Positions 32,448 to 41,168 of a stretch of DNA of 64,000 nt are shown piece by piece. Below the pieces are notes generated by a model. That model did not search any database. It was not told the origin of the DNA and was given only the letters and a program-made list of their open reading frames with translations. Made by a program: the position numbers and the translations under genes. The stretch spans positions 1 through 64,000 of the forward strand of contig JBFWNN010000017.1 of the NCBI GenBank assembly GCA_050251035.1, written 5' to 3'. Each line of letters starts with the position of its first letter. Positions within the stretch are counted from its first letter, which is position 1. The stretch is from Taklimakanibacter sp050251035. Lineage in GTDB: Bacteria > Pseudomonadota > Alphaproteobacteria > Rhizobiales > Aestuariivirgaceae.

Positions 32448-33971
32448 ATGAGCAATGACTTCCGCACCTTGAGCGAACTCTTCGGGTGCGGCCCCGGCGG
32501 TGCTCCGGCCATTCTGGCATCCGGCCGCCCGGCGCTGACCTATGACGGGTTGCGTCGCCTCGCGGCCACAACGACCACGGACTTGAACCGGCTGGGCATC
32601 GGCCGCAACGACCGGGTCGCCATCGTGCTGCCCAACGGTCCCGAAATGGCGACGGCCTTTCTCGCGATCGGCGCCGGCGCCACGACCGCGCCGCTCAACC
32701 CCGCCTACAAGGTCGAGGAGTTCGATTTCTACCTGAAGGATCTGTCCGCCAAAGCGCTCGTCGTAGACGCGCAAGGCCATGCGGCGGCCGAGCAGGCGGC
32801 CCGGCAGCTCGGCGTTCCGATCTTCCGGCTCGTCACCGCCAAGGACGCCGCCGCCGGCGAGTTCCGCATCGAGGGCGAAAGCCTCGGCCCGGCCAGGCTC
32901 GAGGGCCCCGCCCAGCCCGACGACATCGCGCTCATCCTCCACACCTCCGGCACGACGTCGCGCCCGAAGATCGTTCCCTTGAGCCAGGTCAACGTGACCG
33001 CCTCGGCACGGCATATCCGCGCCTCGCTCGCTTTGACCGACGGCGACCGCTGCCTCAATGTCATGCCGCTGTTCCATATCCACGGGCTCATCGCCGCGGT
33101 GCTCTCCTCGCTCGCCGCGGGCGGCTCGATCTTCTGCACCACGGGCTTCAACGCCCTCAATTTCTTCAGCCTGCTCGACGAGGCGAAGCCGAGCTGGTAC
33201 ACCGCCGTGCCGACGATGCATCAGGCGATCCTGGCGCGCGCGGCGCGCAATGCCGAGGGCATCGCCCGGGCCAAACTGCGCTTCATCCGCTCGTCCTCGT
33301 CTTCGCTCCCGCCGCAAGTGATGGCGGAGCTCGAAAGCGTCTTCGGCTGCCCGGTGATTGAAGCCTATGGCATGACCGAGGCGGCGCATCAGATGGCGTC
33401 CAACCCCTTGCCGCCGTCGAAGCGCATCGCCGGCAGCGTCGGGCGCGCGGCCGGGCCGGACGTCGCCATCATGGATGGCGAGGGAAAACTGCTGACGCCC
33501 GGCATGGTGGGCGAGATCGTCATCCGCGGTCCCAATGTCACGCAAGGCTACGAGAACAATCCCAAGGCCAATGCGGAAGCCTTCGCCCATGGCTGGTTCC
33601 ATACCGGCGATCAGGGCACGATGGATGCCGAAGGCTATGTGCGCATCACCGGACGGCTCAAGGAGATCATCAATCGCGGCGGCGAGAAGGTCTCGCCGCG
33701 CGAGGTGGACGAGGTCCTGATGGACCACCCGGCGGTGCAACAGGTCGTGACCTTCGCCATGCCGCATGACAAGCTCGGTGAGGAGGTCGCCGCCGCGATC
33801 GTGCTGCGCGAAGGTGCTGCGGCGAGCGAGCGCGAGATCCGCGACTTCGCCGCGAGCCGCCTCGCCCAGTTCAAAGTGCCGCGCAAGCTCGTCTTCCTCG
33901 AAGAGATTCCGAAAGGCGCCACCGGCAAGCTGCAGCGCATCGGCTTGGCCGAGAAACTGGGACTGGGCTGA
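32448..33971 (+). CDS. AMP-forming acyl-CoA synthetase, oxalate-CoA ligase-like
   Basis: A 507-residue ANL-superfamily ligase. The nucleotide loop is HTSGTTSRPK at 165-174, followed by YGMTEAAHQM, YxRIxGR (YVRITGRLKEIINRGGEKVSP), and the C-terminal catalytic Lys in GATGKLQRIG. The compact length and the GATGKLQRIGLAEKLG ending resemble the AAE3/Pcs60 oxalyl-CoA synthetase group, so oxalate is my best substrate guess at moderate certainty. It forms acyl-AMP and then acyl-CoA in the cytosol. AAGGAG is upstream of ATG 32448. It is immediately followed by a PanE-like gene. Confidence 0.83.
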   Translation: MSNDFRTLSELFGCGPGGAPAILASGRPALTYDGLRRLAATTTTDLNRLGIGRNDRVAIVLPNGPEMATAFLAIGAGATTAPLNPAYKVEEFDFYLKDLSAKALVVDAQGHAAAEQAARQLGVPIFRLVTAKDAAAGEFRIEGESLGPARLEGPAQPDDIALILHTSGTTSRPKIVPLSQVNVTASARHIRASLALTDGDRCLNVMPLFHIHGLIAAVLSSLAAGGSIFCTTGFNALNFFSLLDEAKPSWYTAVPTMHQAILARAARNAEGIARAKLRFIRSSSSSLPPQVMAELESVFGCPVIEAYGMTEAAHQMASNPLPPSKRIAGSVGRAAGPDVAIMDGEGKLLTPGMVGEIVIRGPNVTQGYENNPKANAEAFAHGWFHTGDQGTMDAEGYVRITGRLKEIINRGGEKVSPREVDEVLMDHPAVQQVVTFAMPHDKLGEEVAAAIVLREGAAASEREIRDFAASRLAQFKVPRKLVFLEEIPKGATGKLQRIGLAEKLGLG

Positions 33972-33972
33972 C

Positions 33973-34950
33973 ATGCGCGTCTGCATATTCGGCGCGGGCG
34001 CCATCGGCGGGCTCGTCGGGGCGAAGCTCGCTCGGCAAGGCGAGGCCGAAGTGAGCCTCATCGCGCGCGGCGCGCATCTCGCCGCCATGCGCGACAAGGG
34101 CTTGACGCTCAAGGACGAAACCGGCGAGGCGACGGTCAAAGTACGCGCCACCGACCAGCCGGCCGAGCTCGGTCCCCAGGACTATGTGATCCTGGCCCTC
34201 AAGGCCCATTCGCTGCCCGGCATCCTGGCCGGCCTGAAGCCGCTGCTCGGCCCCGAGACGGCGGTCGTCACCGCGCAGAACGGCGTCCCCTGGTGGTATT
34301 TCTACAAGCATGGCGGCGTGCATGAGGGCCGACGCATCGAAGCCGTCGATCCCGGCGGGAGATTGTGGGACGCGATCGGCCCGGAGCGCGTGATCGGCTG
34401 CGTCGTACATCCGGCGGCCGAGATCGAAGCGCCCGGCATCATCCGCCATACCGAAGGCGACCGCCTGCCGCTGGGCGAGCCTTCGGGCGAGAAGACCCAG
34501 CGCACCGCCGATCTCGCCAAGCTCTTGGTCGCAGCCGGCCTGCGCGCGCCCATTCGCCCGCAGATCCGCAATGAGATCTGGGTGAAGCTGTGGGGCAATC
34601 TTTCGCTCAACCCGGTGTCGGCGCTCACCGGCGGGACGCTCGAGCAGATCTGCCGGGATCCCGGCACCCGCGCGGTCATCCGCGCCATGATGGTCGAAGC
34701 CCAGGCGATCGGTGAGAAGCTCGGCGTCAGCTTCGGCGTCGATGTCGACCGCCGCATCGCCGGCGCCGAGGCGGTCGGCGCGCACAAGACATCGATGCTG
34801 CAGGATCTTGAACTCGGGCGGCCGATGGAGATCGACGCGCTGGTGACGGCGGTCCGGGAGCTCGGACGCCTCACCGAAACGGCGACGCCGACCATCGATG
34901 TCGTCGAGGCGCTCGTCCGGCAGCGCGCCAAGCTCGCCGGCTGCCTGTGA
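33973..34950 (+). CDS. 2-dehydropantoate 2-reductase family protein (PanE/ApbA-like)
   Basis: A 325-residue protein with the N-terminal NADPH loop FGAGAIGG at about 6-13, LKAHSLPG and AQNGVPWWY in the middle, and the C-terminal helical domain with the catalytic Lys in NEIWVKLWGNLSLNPVSAL and SMLQDLELGRPMEID. It starts two bases after the ligase stop, so the two genes are cotranscribed. In this setting it may reduce a 2-oxo acid other than ketopantoate; alphaproteobacteria carry several such paralogs. Confidence 0.86.
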   Translation: MRVCIFGAGAIGGLVGAKLARQGEAEVSLIARGAHLAAMRDKGLTLKDETGEATVKVRATDQPAELGPQDYVILALKAHSLPGILAGLKPLLGPETAVVTAQNGVPWWYFYKHGGVHEGRRIEAVDPGGRLWDAIGPERVIGCVVHPAAEIEAPGIIRHTEGDRLPLGEPSGEKTQRTADLAKLLVAAGLRAPIRPQIRNEIWVKLWGNLSLNPVSALTGGTLEQICRDPGTRAVIRAMMVEAQAIGEKLGVSFGVDVDRRIAGAEAVGAHKTSMLQDLELGRPMEIDALVTAVRELGRLTETATPTIDVVEALVRQRAKLAGCL

Positions 34951-35054
34951 TAAGCTCCGCTCGCGCTTCTTCGGCGCAAGCAATCTGTGGCTGGCGAAAT
35001 CCGTACGCTGGGTAATTCACCCCGGCGGCACCCGCATGATTTTATGTCTGCGTG

Positions 35055-35079
35055 GGAACATTTCCCTTACCGCTCCGTT
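35055..35079 (+). promoter_or_regulatory. EcfG-type general stress response promoter
   Basis: GGAAC (35055-35059), 16 bases, CGTT (35076-35079). This is an exact match to the alphaproteobacterial EcfG/SigT consensus GGAAC-N16/17-CGTT. Transcription would start about ten bases later, leaving a leader of about 35 bases to the Arg-rich protein gene. Confidence 0.72.
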
Positions 35080-35121
35080 AACGTTCTGCCATGAGTGGAA
35101 CTCGGCTGATGGAGTGAGTGA

Positions 35122-35475
35122 ATGGACAGAAGAGCGGTTCTCACAGGTTTGTTCGGCGTAGCCGGCGCAGCGACTCTCGCTGCTGTATTGCCGTCGCAAA
35201 CCGAGGCGTTGGCGGGAGTTCCCGCTGACGAACTCGGCACCGGCGCGAATGTGCTTCCCGATCTCGAACAGTTGAAGGCGGATCCCGAGGGCAGCAACGC
35301 GACTCCCGTCAGCGACGACGGCTTCGAGGAGCTTGCCTGGCACCGAGGCCGACGGCATCGCCGGCGGCGGCGGCGCCGGCGCTGGCGGCGCGTTTGCCGG
35401 CGTTATTGGTGGCGCGGACGTTACCGTCGCCGTTGCCGCAGACGGCCATACTGGATCTGGATCAGCATCGGTTAG
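35122..35475 (+). CDS. Small exported arginine-rich protein
   Basis: A 117-residue protein in three parts: a twin-arginine-like signal (MDRRAVLTGLFGVAGAATLA), an acidic, Gly/Pro-containing linker (about 33-72), and a C-terminal tail with 23 Arg among residues 75-108, ending in aromatic YWIWISIG. GGAG is seven bases before ATG. Similar proteins in Rhizobiales have been labelled protamine-like, but no function is established. The tail could bind nucleic acid, LPS or peptidoglycan. It is preceded by an EcfG promoter and followed by a strong hairpin, so it is a single-gene stress-induced unit. Confidence 0.78.
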   Translation: MDRRAVLTGLFGVAGAATLAAVLPSQTEALAGVPADELGTGANVLPDLEQLKADPEGSNATPVSDDGFEELAWHRGRRHRRRRRRRRWRRVCRRYWWRGRYRRRCRRRPYWIWISIG

Positions 35476-35496
35476 TCTTCGCGGACTATGGAACGG

Positions 35497-35526
35497 TTGA
35501 CCGGCGCTGCATTCAACGCCGGTCAA
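35497..35526. terminator. Bidirectional hairpin terminator between the Arg-rich protein gene and the molybdenum hydroxylase
   Basis: Perfect ten-base arms TTGACCGGCG (35497-35506) and CGCCGGTCAA (35517-35526), ten-base loop, followed by TTT on the + strand. The stem overlaps the last codons and stop of the convergent hydroxylase gene (stop at 35513-35515). Confidence 0.7.
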
Positions 35527-37837
35527 TTTCCTGTTGCATGGCGCGCCAGATGCGCTCCGGGGTGGCCGGCATGTCGATCGTCGTCACGCCGAACGACCGC
35601 AGCGCATCGAGAATGGCGGAGATCACCGCGGGCGGCGCGCCGACGGTGCCGGATTCGCCCGCGCCTTTGCTGCCGAGCGGGTTGGTCAGGCAGGGCCAGC
35701 GCTCGTCGGTCAGCGAACGGATCATCGGCAGGTCCAGGGCTCTCGGCATCGCATAATCCTGGAACGTCGCCGTCAGCAGCTGGCCGGTCTCCGGATCATG
35801 GACGACCGCCTCCCAGAGCGCCTGCCCGACACCCTGCGCCACCCCGCCCTGGATTTGTCCTTCGACAATCATCGGGTTGATCACCACGCCGACATCGTCG
35901 ACGCACAGATATCTGTCGAGCCGGACGAAGCCCGTCTCGGGATCGATCTCCACCTCGCACACATGCGCTCCGTTGGGCCAGCTCCCGCTCGCCACCTCGT
36001 TGGTGAAGCCGAGGCTTAGTCGGCGTTTGGGCAATGTCGCCATGAGCTCGAACAATCCGACCGTGCGATCCGTCCCGACGACGCGGAACTGCGCTTTCTC
36101 ATACAGCAGGTCATCCGCCGCGACTTCGAGATGCTCGGCTGCCGTCTTGCGGCAGGCGTCGAGCGCCGCTTCGGCCCCCAGCGCCACGGCGCTGCCGCCG
36201 ACGAAGAGCGAGCGGGATCCGAAACTGCCGAAACCGCTGGCGCGATCGGTGTCTCCGGTTACGATCTTGACCGAGGCCGGATCAACCCCGAAGACCGCGG
36301 CGGCCATCTGGGCGAAGGTCGTCTCGAGGCCCTGCCCCATCGGGATGGTCGCCGACACCACGGTGATGCGCCCATCCGCCGCGACCGTGACGTCGACGGT
36401 CTCCTTGAAGGCCTGCGCGCCCGTCCATTCGACGAACAGCGAAAGACCGCGGCCGCGCAAGAGTCCGGCGGCGCCGGAATCGCGCTGGCGCTCTTCGAAG
36501 CCGTGCCAGTCGCTCTCGGCGAGGGCGCGCTCGAGAAGCTCGGGGAAATCGCCGGAATCATAGACCTCTCCGGTCGCGGCTCGATACGGCATCTGCTCCG
36601 GCCTGACGAGGTTCCGCCGCCGCAGCTCGACGCGGTCGATGCCCGTCTGGACCGCGGCGGCATCGACAAGGCGCTCGATCAGATAGATCGCCTCGGGCCG
36701 GCCCGCGCCGCGATAGGGCGCCGTGGCCTGCATGTTGGTCAAGACGCCCACAGCCTCGATGTCGATTTCGGGGATGGCATAGACATTGGTCGCCACCTTG
36801 GCGCCGAGGACGAGCGCGACGAGAGGTCCCGACGGAGCGGGATAGGCGCCGAGATTGGCGCGCAGGCGCACCCGCAGGGCCGTGATCCTGCCCTCCGCGT
36901 CGAGCGCCAGGACGGCATCCGCTTCCTGGTCGCGCGCATGAGTCGAGCCGAGGAAATCCTCGCTGCGCGTCGCCATCCAGCGCACCGGGCGCTGGAGGCT
37001 GAAGGCGAGATAGGCCACCAGCGCGTCCTCGGGGTAGAGATAGCCCTTCATGCCGAAGCCGCCGCCGATGTCGGCCACCATGATGCGCAAGCGCTCCGCC
37101 GGCCAGCCGAGGACATGCTCGGCGAGATAATGATGCACCGCGGTCGGATTCTGGCTCGCGGCGTGAAGGACGACCCTGCCCGTCTCCGTCTCGAACACGG
37201 CGGAGGCGCCGCGCGGCTCGAGCGGTGCCGCGAAGAGCCGCTGGTTGCGCACCGACAGAGCGACCCTGTGCGCGGCGTGGGCAAAAGCGGCATCGACCTT
37301 CGTCGATGAGCCAAAGCGCTCCATCACCACGCTGTTCGATCCGGCCGGCGGCCAGATCAGGGGCGCTCCGTCCGCCAGAGCCGCGCCGATGCCGGCCAGA
37401 TGCGGCAGGAGCTCGAAATCGATCGCGATGAGAGTGAGCGCGCTCTCGGCCTGGTGCCGCGACATGGCGACGACGGCCACGACCGGCTCGCCGACATGCC
37501 GCACGCGCTCGCGCGCCAGGAGCCATCTGGGCGGCGTCGCCATGGCGGAGCCGTCAGGCGCCCGATAATGCCGCAGGATAGGGATGGGCCTGACGCCGCT
37601 CGCGGCGAGATCGTCTCCGGTGAGGACGGCGACGACGCCATCGGCGGCCCGTGCCGCCGCGACATCGATCGACAGGATCCGCGCATGGGCATGCGGCGAG
37701 CGCAGGATCGCCAGATGGAGCTCGCCCACATGCTTGACGTCGTCGACGAAGGTCGCGCGGCCGGTGATCAGTCGCTCATCCTCCAGGCGCGGCAGAGAAT
37801 GGCCCGCGCCAAATCTGACACTTTCGCCGGCCGCCAT
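35513..37837 (-). CDS. Molybdenum hydroxylase large subunit (xanthine dehydrogenase/CoxL family)
   Basis: A 774-residue aldehyde oxidase/xanthine dehydrogenase-type Moco subunit. It begins with RLEDERLITGRATFVDD, has the cofactor-binding GGGFGMK, the AYRGAGRPEA-type loop (APYRGAGRPEA), and the catalytic Glu in the C-terminal GSKGAGESG. It hydroxylates an aldehyde or N-heterocycle using water. Normally medium FAD and small 2Fe-2S subunits are encoded beside it; here neither is present. It is the last gene of the eight-gene operon starting at 43507. Partner subunits must be encoded elsewhere. Confidence 0.9.
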   Translation of the reverse strand: MAAGESVRFGAGHSLPRLEDERLITGRATFVDDVKHVGELHLAILRSPHAHARILSIDVAAARAADGVVAVLTGDDLAASGVRPIPILRHYRAPDGSAMATPPRWLLARERVRHVGEPVVAVVAMSRHQAESALTLIAIDFELLPHLAGIGAALADGAPLIWPPAGSNSVVMERFGSSTKVDAAFAHAAHRVALSVRNQRLFAAPLEPRGASAVFETETGRVVLHAASQNPTAVHHYLAEHVLGWPAERLRIMVADIGGGFGMKGYLYPEDALVAYLAFSLQRPVRWMATRSEDFLGSTHARDQEADAVLALDAEGRITALRVRLRANLGAYPAPSGPLVALVLGAKVATNVYAIPEIDIEAVGVLTNMQATAPYRGAGRPEAIYLIERLVDAAAVQTGIDRVELRRRNLVRPEQMPYRAATGEVYDSGDFPELLERALAESDWHGFEERQRDSGAAGLLRGRGLSLFVEWTGAQAFKETVDVTVAADGRITVVSATIPMGQGLETTFAQMAAAVFGVDPASVKIVTGDTDRASGFGSFGSRSLFVGGSAVALGAEAALDACRKTAAEHLEVAADDLLYEKAQFRVVGTDRTVGLFELMATLPKRRLSLGFTNEVASGSWPNGAHVCEVEIDPETGFVRLDRYLCVDDVGVVINPMIVEGQIQGGVAQGVGQALWEAVVHDPETGQLLTATFQDYAMPRALDLPMIRSLTDERWPCLTNPLGSKGAGESGTVGAPPAVISAILDALRSFGVTTIDMPATPERIWRAMQQEIDRR

Positions 37838-37847
37838 GCGACGCGCC

Positions 37848-38264
37848 TCAGCGGCTGGCGGTGACGGCGATGGCGACGAAATGGGCCGGCGTCACCAGCT
37901 TCGCCTCGAAGGCGGTGCGCGTCGGGATGGCCTCCGGGCTCACCCATGCGTCCCACACGGCATTGACCTCGTCATAGTGCCTGAGATCGGCGAATATGAC
38001 GGTGGCGGTCAGGAGCTTCGACTTGTCGGAGCCGCATTGGCCGAGATAGTCGTCGATCTGGGCCAGGACCTGCCGCGTCTGCTCGCCCGCGGTGGGCAGC
38101 GGATCGACGGCCACCTGACCCGCGAGATAGACGGTGTCGCCGTGGATCACGGCCTTGTTGTAGAGCGGGCTCTTTCCCGGCCGCATGCCGGTGCGGATGA
38201 TCGACATCAGTTCCTGCTTCCTCTCGTTCAAATCCATGCCGCATCGCTGATCACGGGCGGACAT
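37848..38264 (-). CDS. RidA-family protein
   Basis: A RidA/YjgF-family protein of 138 residues (129 if the ATG at 38237 is used; ribosome sites are weak for both). Features are VYLAGQVAVDP, the helix with LAQIDDYLGQCGSDKSKLLTATV, and IPTRTAFEAKLVTPAHFVAIAVTA with the Arg-Thr pair of the family. It lies ten bases before the molybdenum hydroxylase gene and eighteen bases after an ABC permease gene. It is the third RidA paralog in the window and the most divergent of the three. Confidence 0.82.
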   Translation of the reverse strand: MSARDQRCGMDLNERKQELMSIIRTGMRPGKSPLYNKAVIHGDTVYLAGQVAVDPLPTAGEQTRQVLAQIDDYLGQCGSDKSKLLTATVIFADLRHYDEVNAVWDAWVSPEAIPTRTAFEAKLVTPAHFVAIAVTASR

Positions 38265-38282
38265 GGCGTTCCAGTCATGGCT

Positions 38283-38924
38283 CTAAGCGCGGGCAACTTT
38301 CGCCTCCAGGCGGCCGGCAAGGCGTGACAGCGGCACCGAGATCGCGATGTAGACGGCAATGATGAGGGCGGTGATGAAGCCCATCTGCCCGGTCAGCTGC
38401 ATCAGGCTCTGGCCGCGATAGAGAATCTCGGGCGAGCCCACCGCCGCGGCGAGCGTCGCGAGCTTCAAGAGGCTGATGAAGGAATTGAGCAGCGGGGCCA
38501 TCGCATAGGGCAAGGCCTGCGGCAGGACGACCAGGCGGAACACCCTCAAGGGCGTGAGGCCGAGGCTCGTGCCGGCCTCGCGCTGGGTGGGCGGCACCGT
38601 CATCAAGGCGGCGCGATAATACTCCGCGGCGAAGGCAGATTCGGTGATGCCGAGCGCCAGGATCGCCGCCACCACGCCCGGCACGTCGAGCCCCCAGGCG
38701 CCGATCCCGAAATAGAGCAGGTAAAGCATCACGAGCTGGGGCATGGAGCGCAGCAGCGTCACCAGGATGCGGGCCAGCCAGCGCAGCGCCGTCGATCCCA
38801 TGTCCTCCATGGCGCCGAGGACTATCCCGAGCACGACCGACAGGATCCAGGCGCCGACGGCGATCTCGAGCGTGACGCCCAGCCCCTTGAGCAAGGTCAT
38901 GACGATTTCGCCCGCCGACATCAT
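38283..38924 (-). CDS. Polar amino acid ABC transporter permease (HisM/GltK type)
   Basis: A 213-residue inner-membrane permease with about five membrane segments and the EAA loop EYYRAALMTVPPTQREAGTSLGLTPLRVFRLVVLPQALP. It starts in an ATGA overlap with the preceding permease (38921-38924). With the other permease, the ATPase at 41169-42002 and the binding protein at 42021-42860, it forms an importer for a polar amino acid or related compound. Confidence 0.87.
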   Translation of the reverse strand: MMSAGEIVMTLLKGLGVTLEIAVGAWILSVVLGIVLGAMEDMGSTALRWLARILVTLLRSMPQLVMLYLLYFGIGAWGLDVPGVVAAILALGITESAFAAEYYRAALMTVPPTQREAGTSLGLTPLRVFRLVVLPQALPYAMAPLLNSFISLLKLATLAAAVGSPEILYRGQSLMQLTGQMGFITALIIAVYIAISVPLSRLAGRLEAKVARA

Positions 38925-39616
38925 GCCGGCTCCGCAACGGCCTTCGCGGCGCGCGGCGCTGCAAGCCCGAGCCGGCGCGCGAGGAAGGTCTCCACTTTGC
39001 CGGACAGCAAGGTCAAAGGCACGATGAGGGCGAGATACATGACCGCCAGCAGCGTGAAGACCTCGAAGGGCTTGAACGTCTCGGAGACCAGAATGGTCGC
39101 CGACATCGACACCTCGTTGACGGCGATGAGCGAGGCCAGCGCGCTGTTCTTGATGAGCTGGATCAGCATATTGAGGGTGGCCGGCATCGCCGGCGGCAGC
39201 GCCTGGGGAAGGATGACGCGCGTGAAGACGCCCCACCAGCCGAGGCCCAAGCTGGTGCCCGCTTCCCACTGCATGTCGGGAACCGAGCGCAGGCCGGCGC
39301 GATAGATCTCGCTCACATAGGCGGCCTCGTTGAGCGCGAGGCCGAGCACCGCCAAGGCGAAGGATGAAAGGCCCAAGGTCTCGGTGTAGCGGCCGAGCAC
39401 ATAATAGAGAAAGAACAGCAGAGCCAGCAGCGGGATGCTTCTGAAGATGTCGACATAGAGACGGGCGATGGCGCGCACAAAGCGGTGCGGGCTGATGAAC
39501 ATGACCGACAGCGCGGCGCCGAGCAGGACGGAGATGAGGCCCGCGAGCGCGACCAGCTCCAGCGTGACCCAGAGGCCCGCCGCCATCACGCCTGCCCAGC
39601 CCATCACCGTGCTCAC
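38921..39616 (-). CDS. Polar amino acid ABC transporter permease (HisQ/GltJ type)
   Basis: A 231-residue permease with about five membrane segments and the EAA loop EIYRAGLRSVPDMQWEAGTSLGLGWWGVFTRVILPQALP. The start is GTG 39616 with AAGG seven bases upstream; an ATG lies four codons inside. It pairs with the next permease. An M20-family hydrolase gene is inserted between this permease and the ATPase gene, which is unusual for amino acid transport operons. Confidence 0.87.
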   Translation of the reverse strand: MSTVMGWAGVMAAGLWVTLELVALAGLISVLLGAALSVMFISPHRFVRAIARLYVDIFRSIPLLALLFFLYYVLGRYTETLGLSSFALAVLGLALNEAAYVSEIYRAGLRSVPDMQWEAGTSLGLGWWGVFTRVILPQALPPAMPATLNMLIQLIKNSALASLIAVNEVSMSATILVSETFKPFEVFTLLAVMYLALIVPLTLLSGKVETFLARRLGLAAPRAAKAVAEPA

Positions 39617-39643
39617 GTCATCACCTTGCCCTTGACCCGGCGC

Positions 39644-41128
39644 TCAGTTCTCATTCGATCTCGCCCATTCGTGAAGATAGGTCACGGTGTATTTGGCGAG
39701 CAAGGCGACGGCGTCCCGGCAGATATATTCATCGGGCTGATGCAGGCGCTCGCCATGGCCCAGGCCGACGATGCTGACCGGAATGTCGAGGTTGATGCGC
39801 CCGAAGACCTCGGCCGGACAGGCCCAGCTGGCCCAGGGCAGCTCGAGCGTCGGCACGCCATGATGATGCGCCGCCCGGATGCCGGCCTGCACCACCGATT
39901 GCCGGCCGGCATTGCGCCAGGCGGCATAGCCGCGCGGCTCCTCGATTGTCACCTCATGGAAGCCGCGCGCATCGAGGTGCTTGCGCACCAAGTCGAGCAC
40001 GGCGTCGGGCCTGAGGCCCGGCGGCAGTCCGAAGCCGATCTTGGCCAGGGCCTGCTGCGGCAGGATGCTGCAATAGGACGGTCCGGTATAGCCGCCGGAA
40101 ATGCCCATCACATTGCCGCGCACATTGGCATAGAGATCGTCCAGGTAGTCGCCCATCGGACGGCCTTTGCGGAAGCGCTTGACGCCGAGGATCGCCTTCC
40201 ACTGCGCCTCGGTCTCGGGCGTGAAGCCCGCCCGCAGCAGGTCGAGCTGCTTGCGGTCCTCCGGCGCCAGCGGCGCCAGGCATTCGCGCAGGCCGTCGAC
40301 GGCAACCTTGTCGTCACGATCGAAGAGCGAGCCCGTGGCATGGATGAGCCGCATCAAAGGCGCATCCACCCACGCCACATGGGCGGGACCGATATAACGG
40401 CCGTCGACCGTGCCGCCCCAGTCGCCGCCGCGGCAGGCGAGCTCGAACCACAGCAGCCCCAGATAGCCGTTGGGAACCATCATGCTGCCCTGCATGCTCT
40501 GGCGCATGCCGGGCACCCACATGCCCTGGCAGCGCGTGAGCCTGTCGCGGTGCCGGTCGACGAAGACATGCAGATTGGGGCTGCCGATCTCCTCCTCGCC
40601 CTCCCAGCACCAGACGATGTTCACCGGGATGTCGCCCTCGACCTCGCGCATGGCCCTTATGCCCTGGATCGCGGCCAGCATCGGCCCGCGCTGGTTGATG
40701 GCGGCGCGGTTGCAGATGAGCGGTCCGATCTGCGACGGCAGGCCGAGACGCTCGGGCGTCACGATCTCGGCGCCCAGGGGATCGACCGTCCAATCCGCCG
40801 GATCGACCGGCACCTGGTCATAGAGGCTGTAGATCAAGAGCCACTTGGCGTCGGGCCGCTTGGAGCGCGAGACGCCGGTGACCACCGGCCAGCCGCCCGT
40901 GTCGACGATCTCCGTCGCTTCCGCTCCGACCGCGTCGAGGTGCCCGAGGCAGGCCCGGGCGCTGTCCATGATGCCCTCGCCCGTGGTGGAAAAGCCCGGA
41001 ATGCGCAGGAAGTCCCTGACCTCCTCGACCAACTTCCCCTCCGCGGCGTCGATGCGTTCGTGGACGCGCCGATAGGGTGCCAGGGCCTGGGCGTCGGGTT
41101 TGCTTTCATAGCCTGATATGCTTGCCAT
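39644..41128 (-). CDS. M20-family amidohydrolase/peptidase with altered metal ligands
   Basis: A 494-residue protein of the M20/ArgE/DapE fold. The first metal His (usually GHYD) is replaced by Leu102 in YSLYDQVP, although Asp104 remains. The bridging Asp (usually in GRGxxDxKG) is Asn145 in NRAAINQRG. The EEE acids near 178-180 (WEGEEEIGSPN) and the late His in GHGERLHQPDEY are kept. It may bind one metal, a different metal, or have changed chemistry. The family normally hydrolyses N-acyl or peptide bonds of amino acids. Its place inside the amino acid importer operon suggests it acts on the imported conjugate. Confidence 0.83.
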   Translation of the reverse strand: MASISGYESKPDAQALAPYRRVHERIDAAEGKLVEEVRDFLRIPGFSTTGEGIMDSARACLGHLDAVGAEATEIVDTGGWPVVTGVSRSKRPDAKWLLIYSLYDQVPVDPADWTVDPLGAEIVTPERLGLPSQIGPLICNRAAINQRGPMLAAIQGIRAMREVEGDIPVNIVWCWEGEEEIGSPNLHVFVDRHRDRLTRCQGMWVPGMRQSMQGSMMVPNGYLGLLWFELACRGGDWGGTVDGRYIGPAHVAWVDAPLMRLIHATGSLFDRDDKVAVDGLRECLAPLAPEDRKQLDLLRAGFTPETEAQWKAILGVKRFRKGRPMGDYLDDLYANVRGNVMGISGGYTGPSYCSILPQQALAKIGFGLPPGLRPDAVLDLVRKHLDARGFHEVTIEEPRGYAAWRNAGRQSVVQAGIRAAHHHGVPTLELPWASWACPAEVFGRINLDIPVSIVGLGHGERLHQPDEYICRDAVALLAKYTVTYLHEWARSNEN

Positions 41129-41168
41129 CGGTGCTCTTCGACTTCCCTCGGGATGGATGGACGGACGC

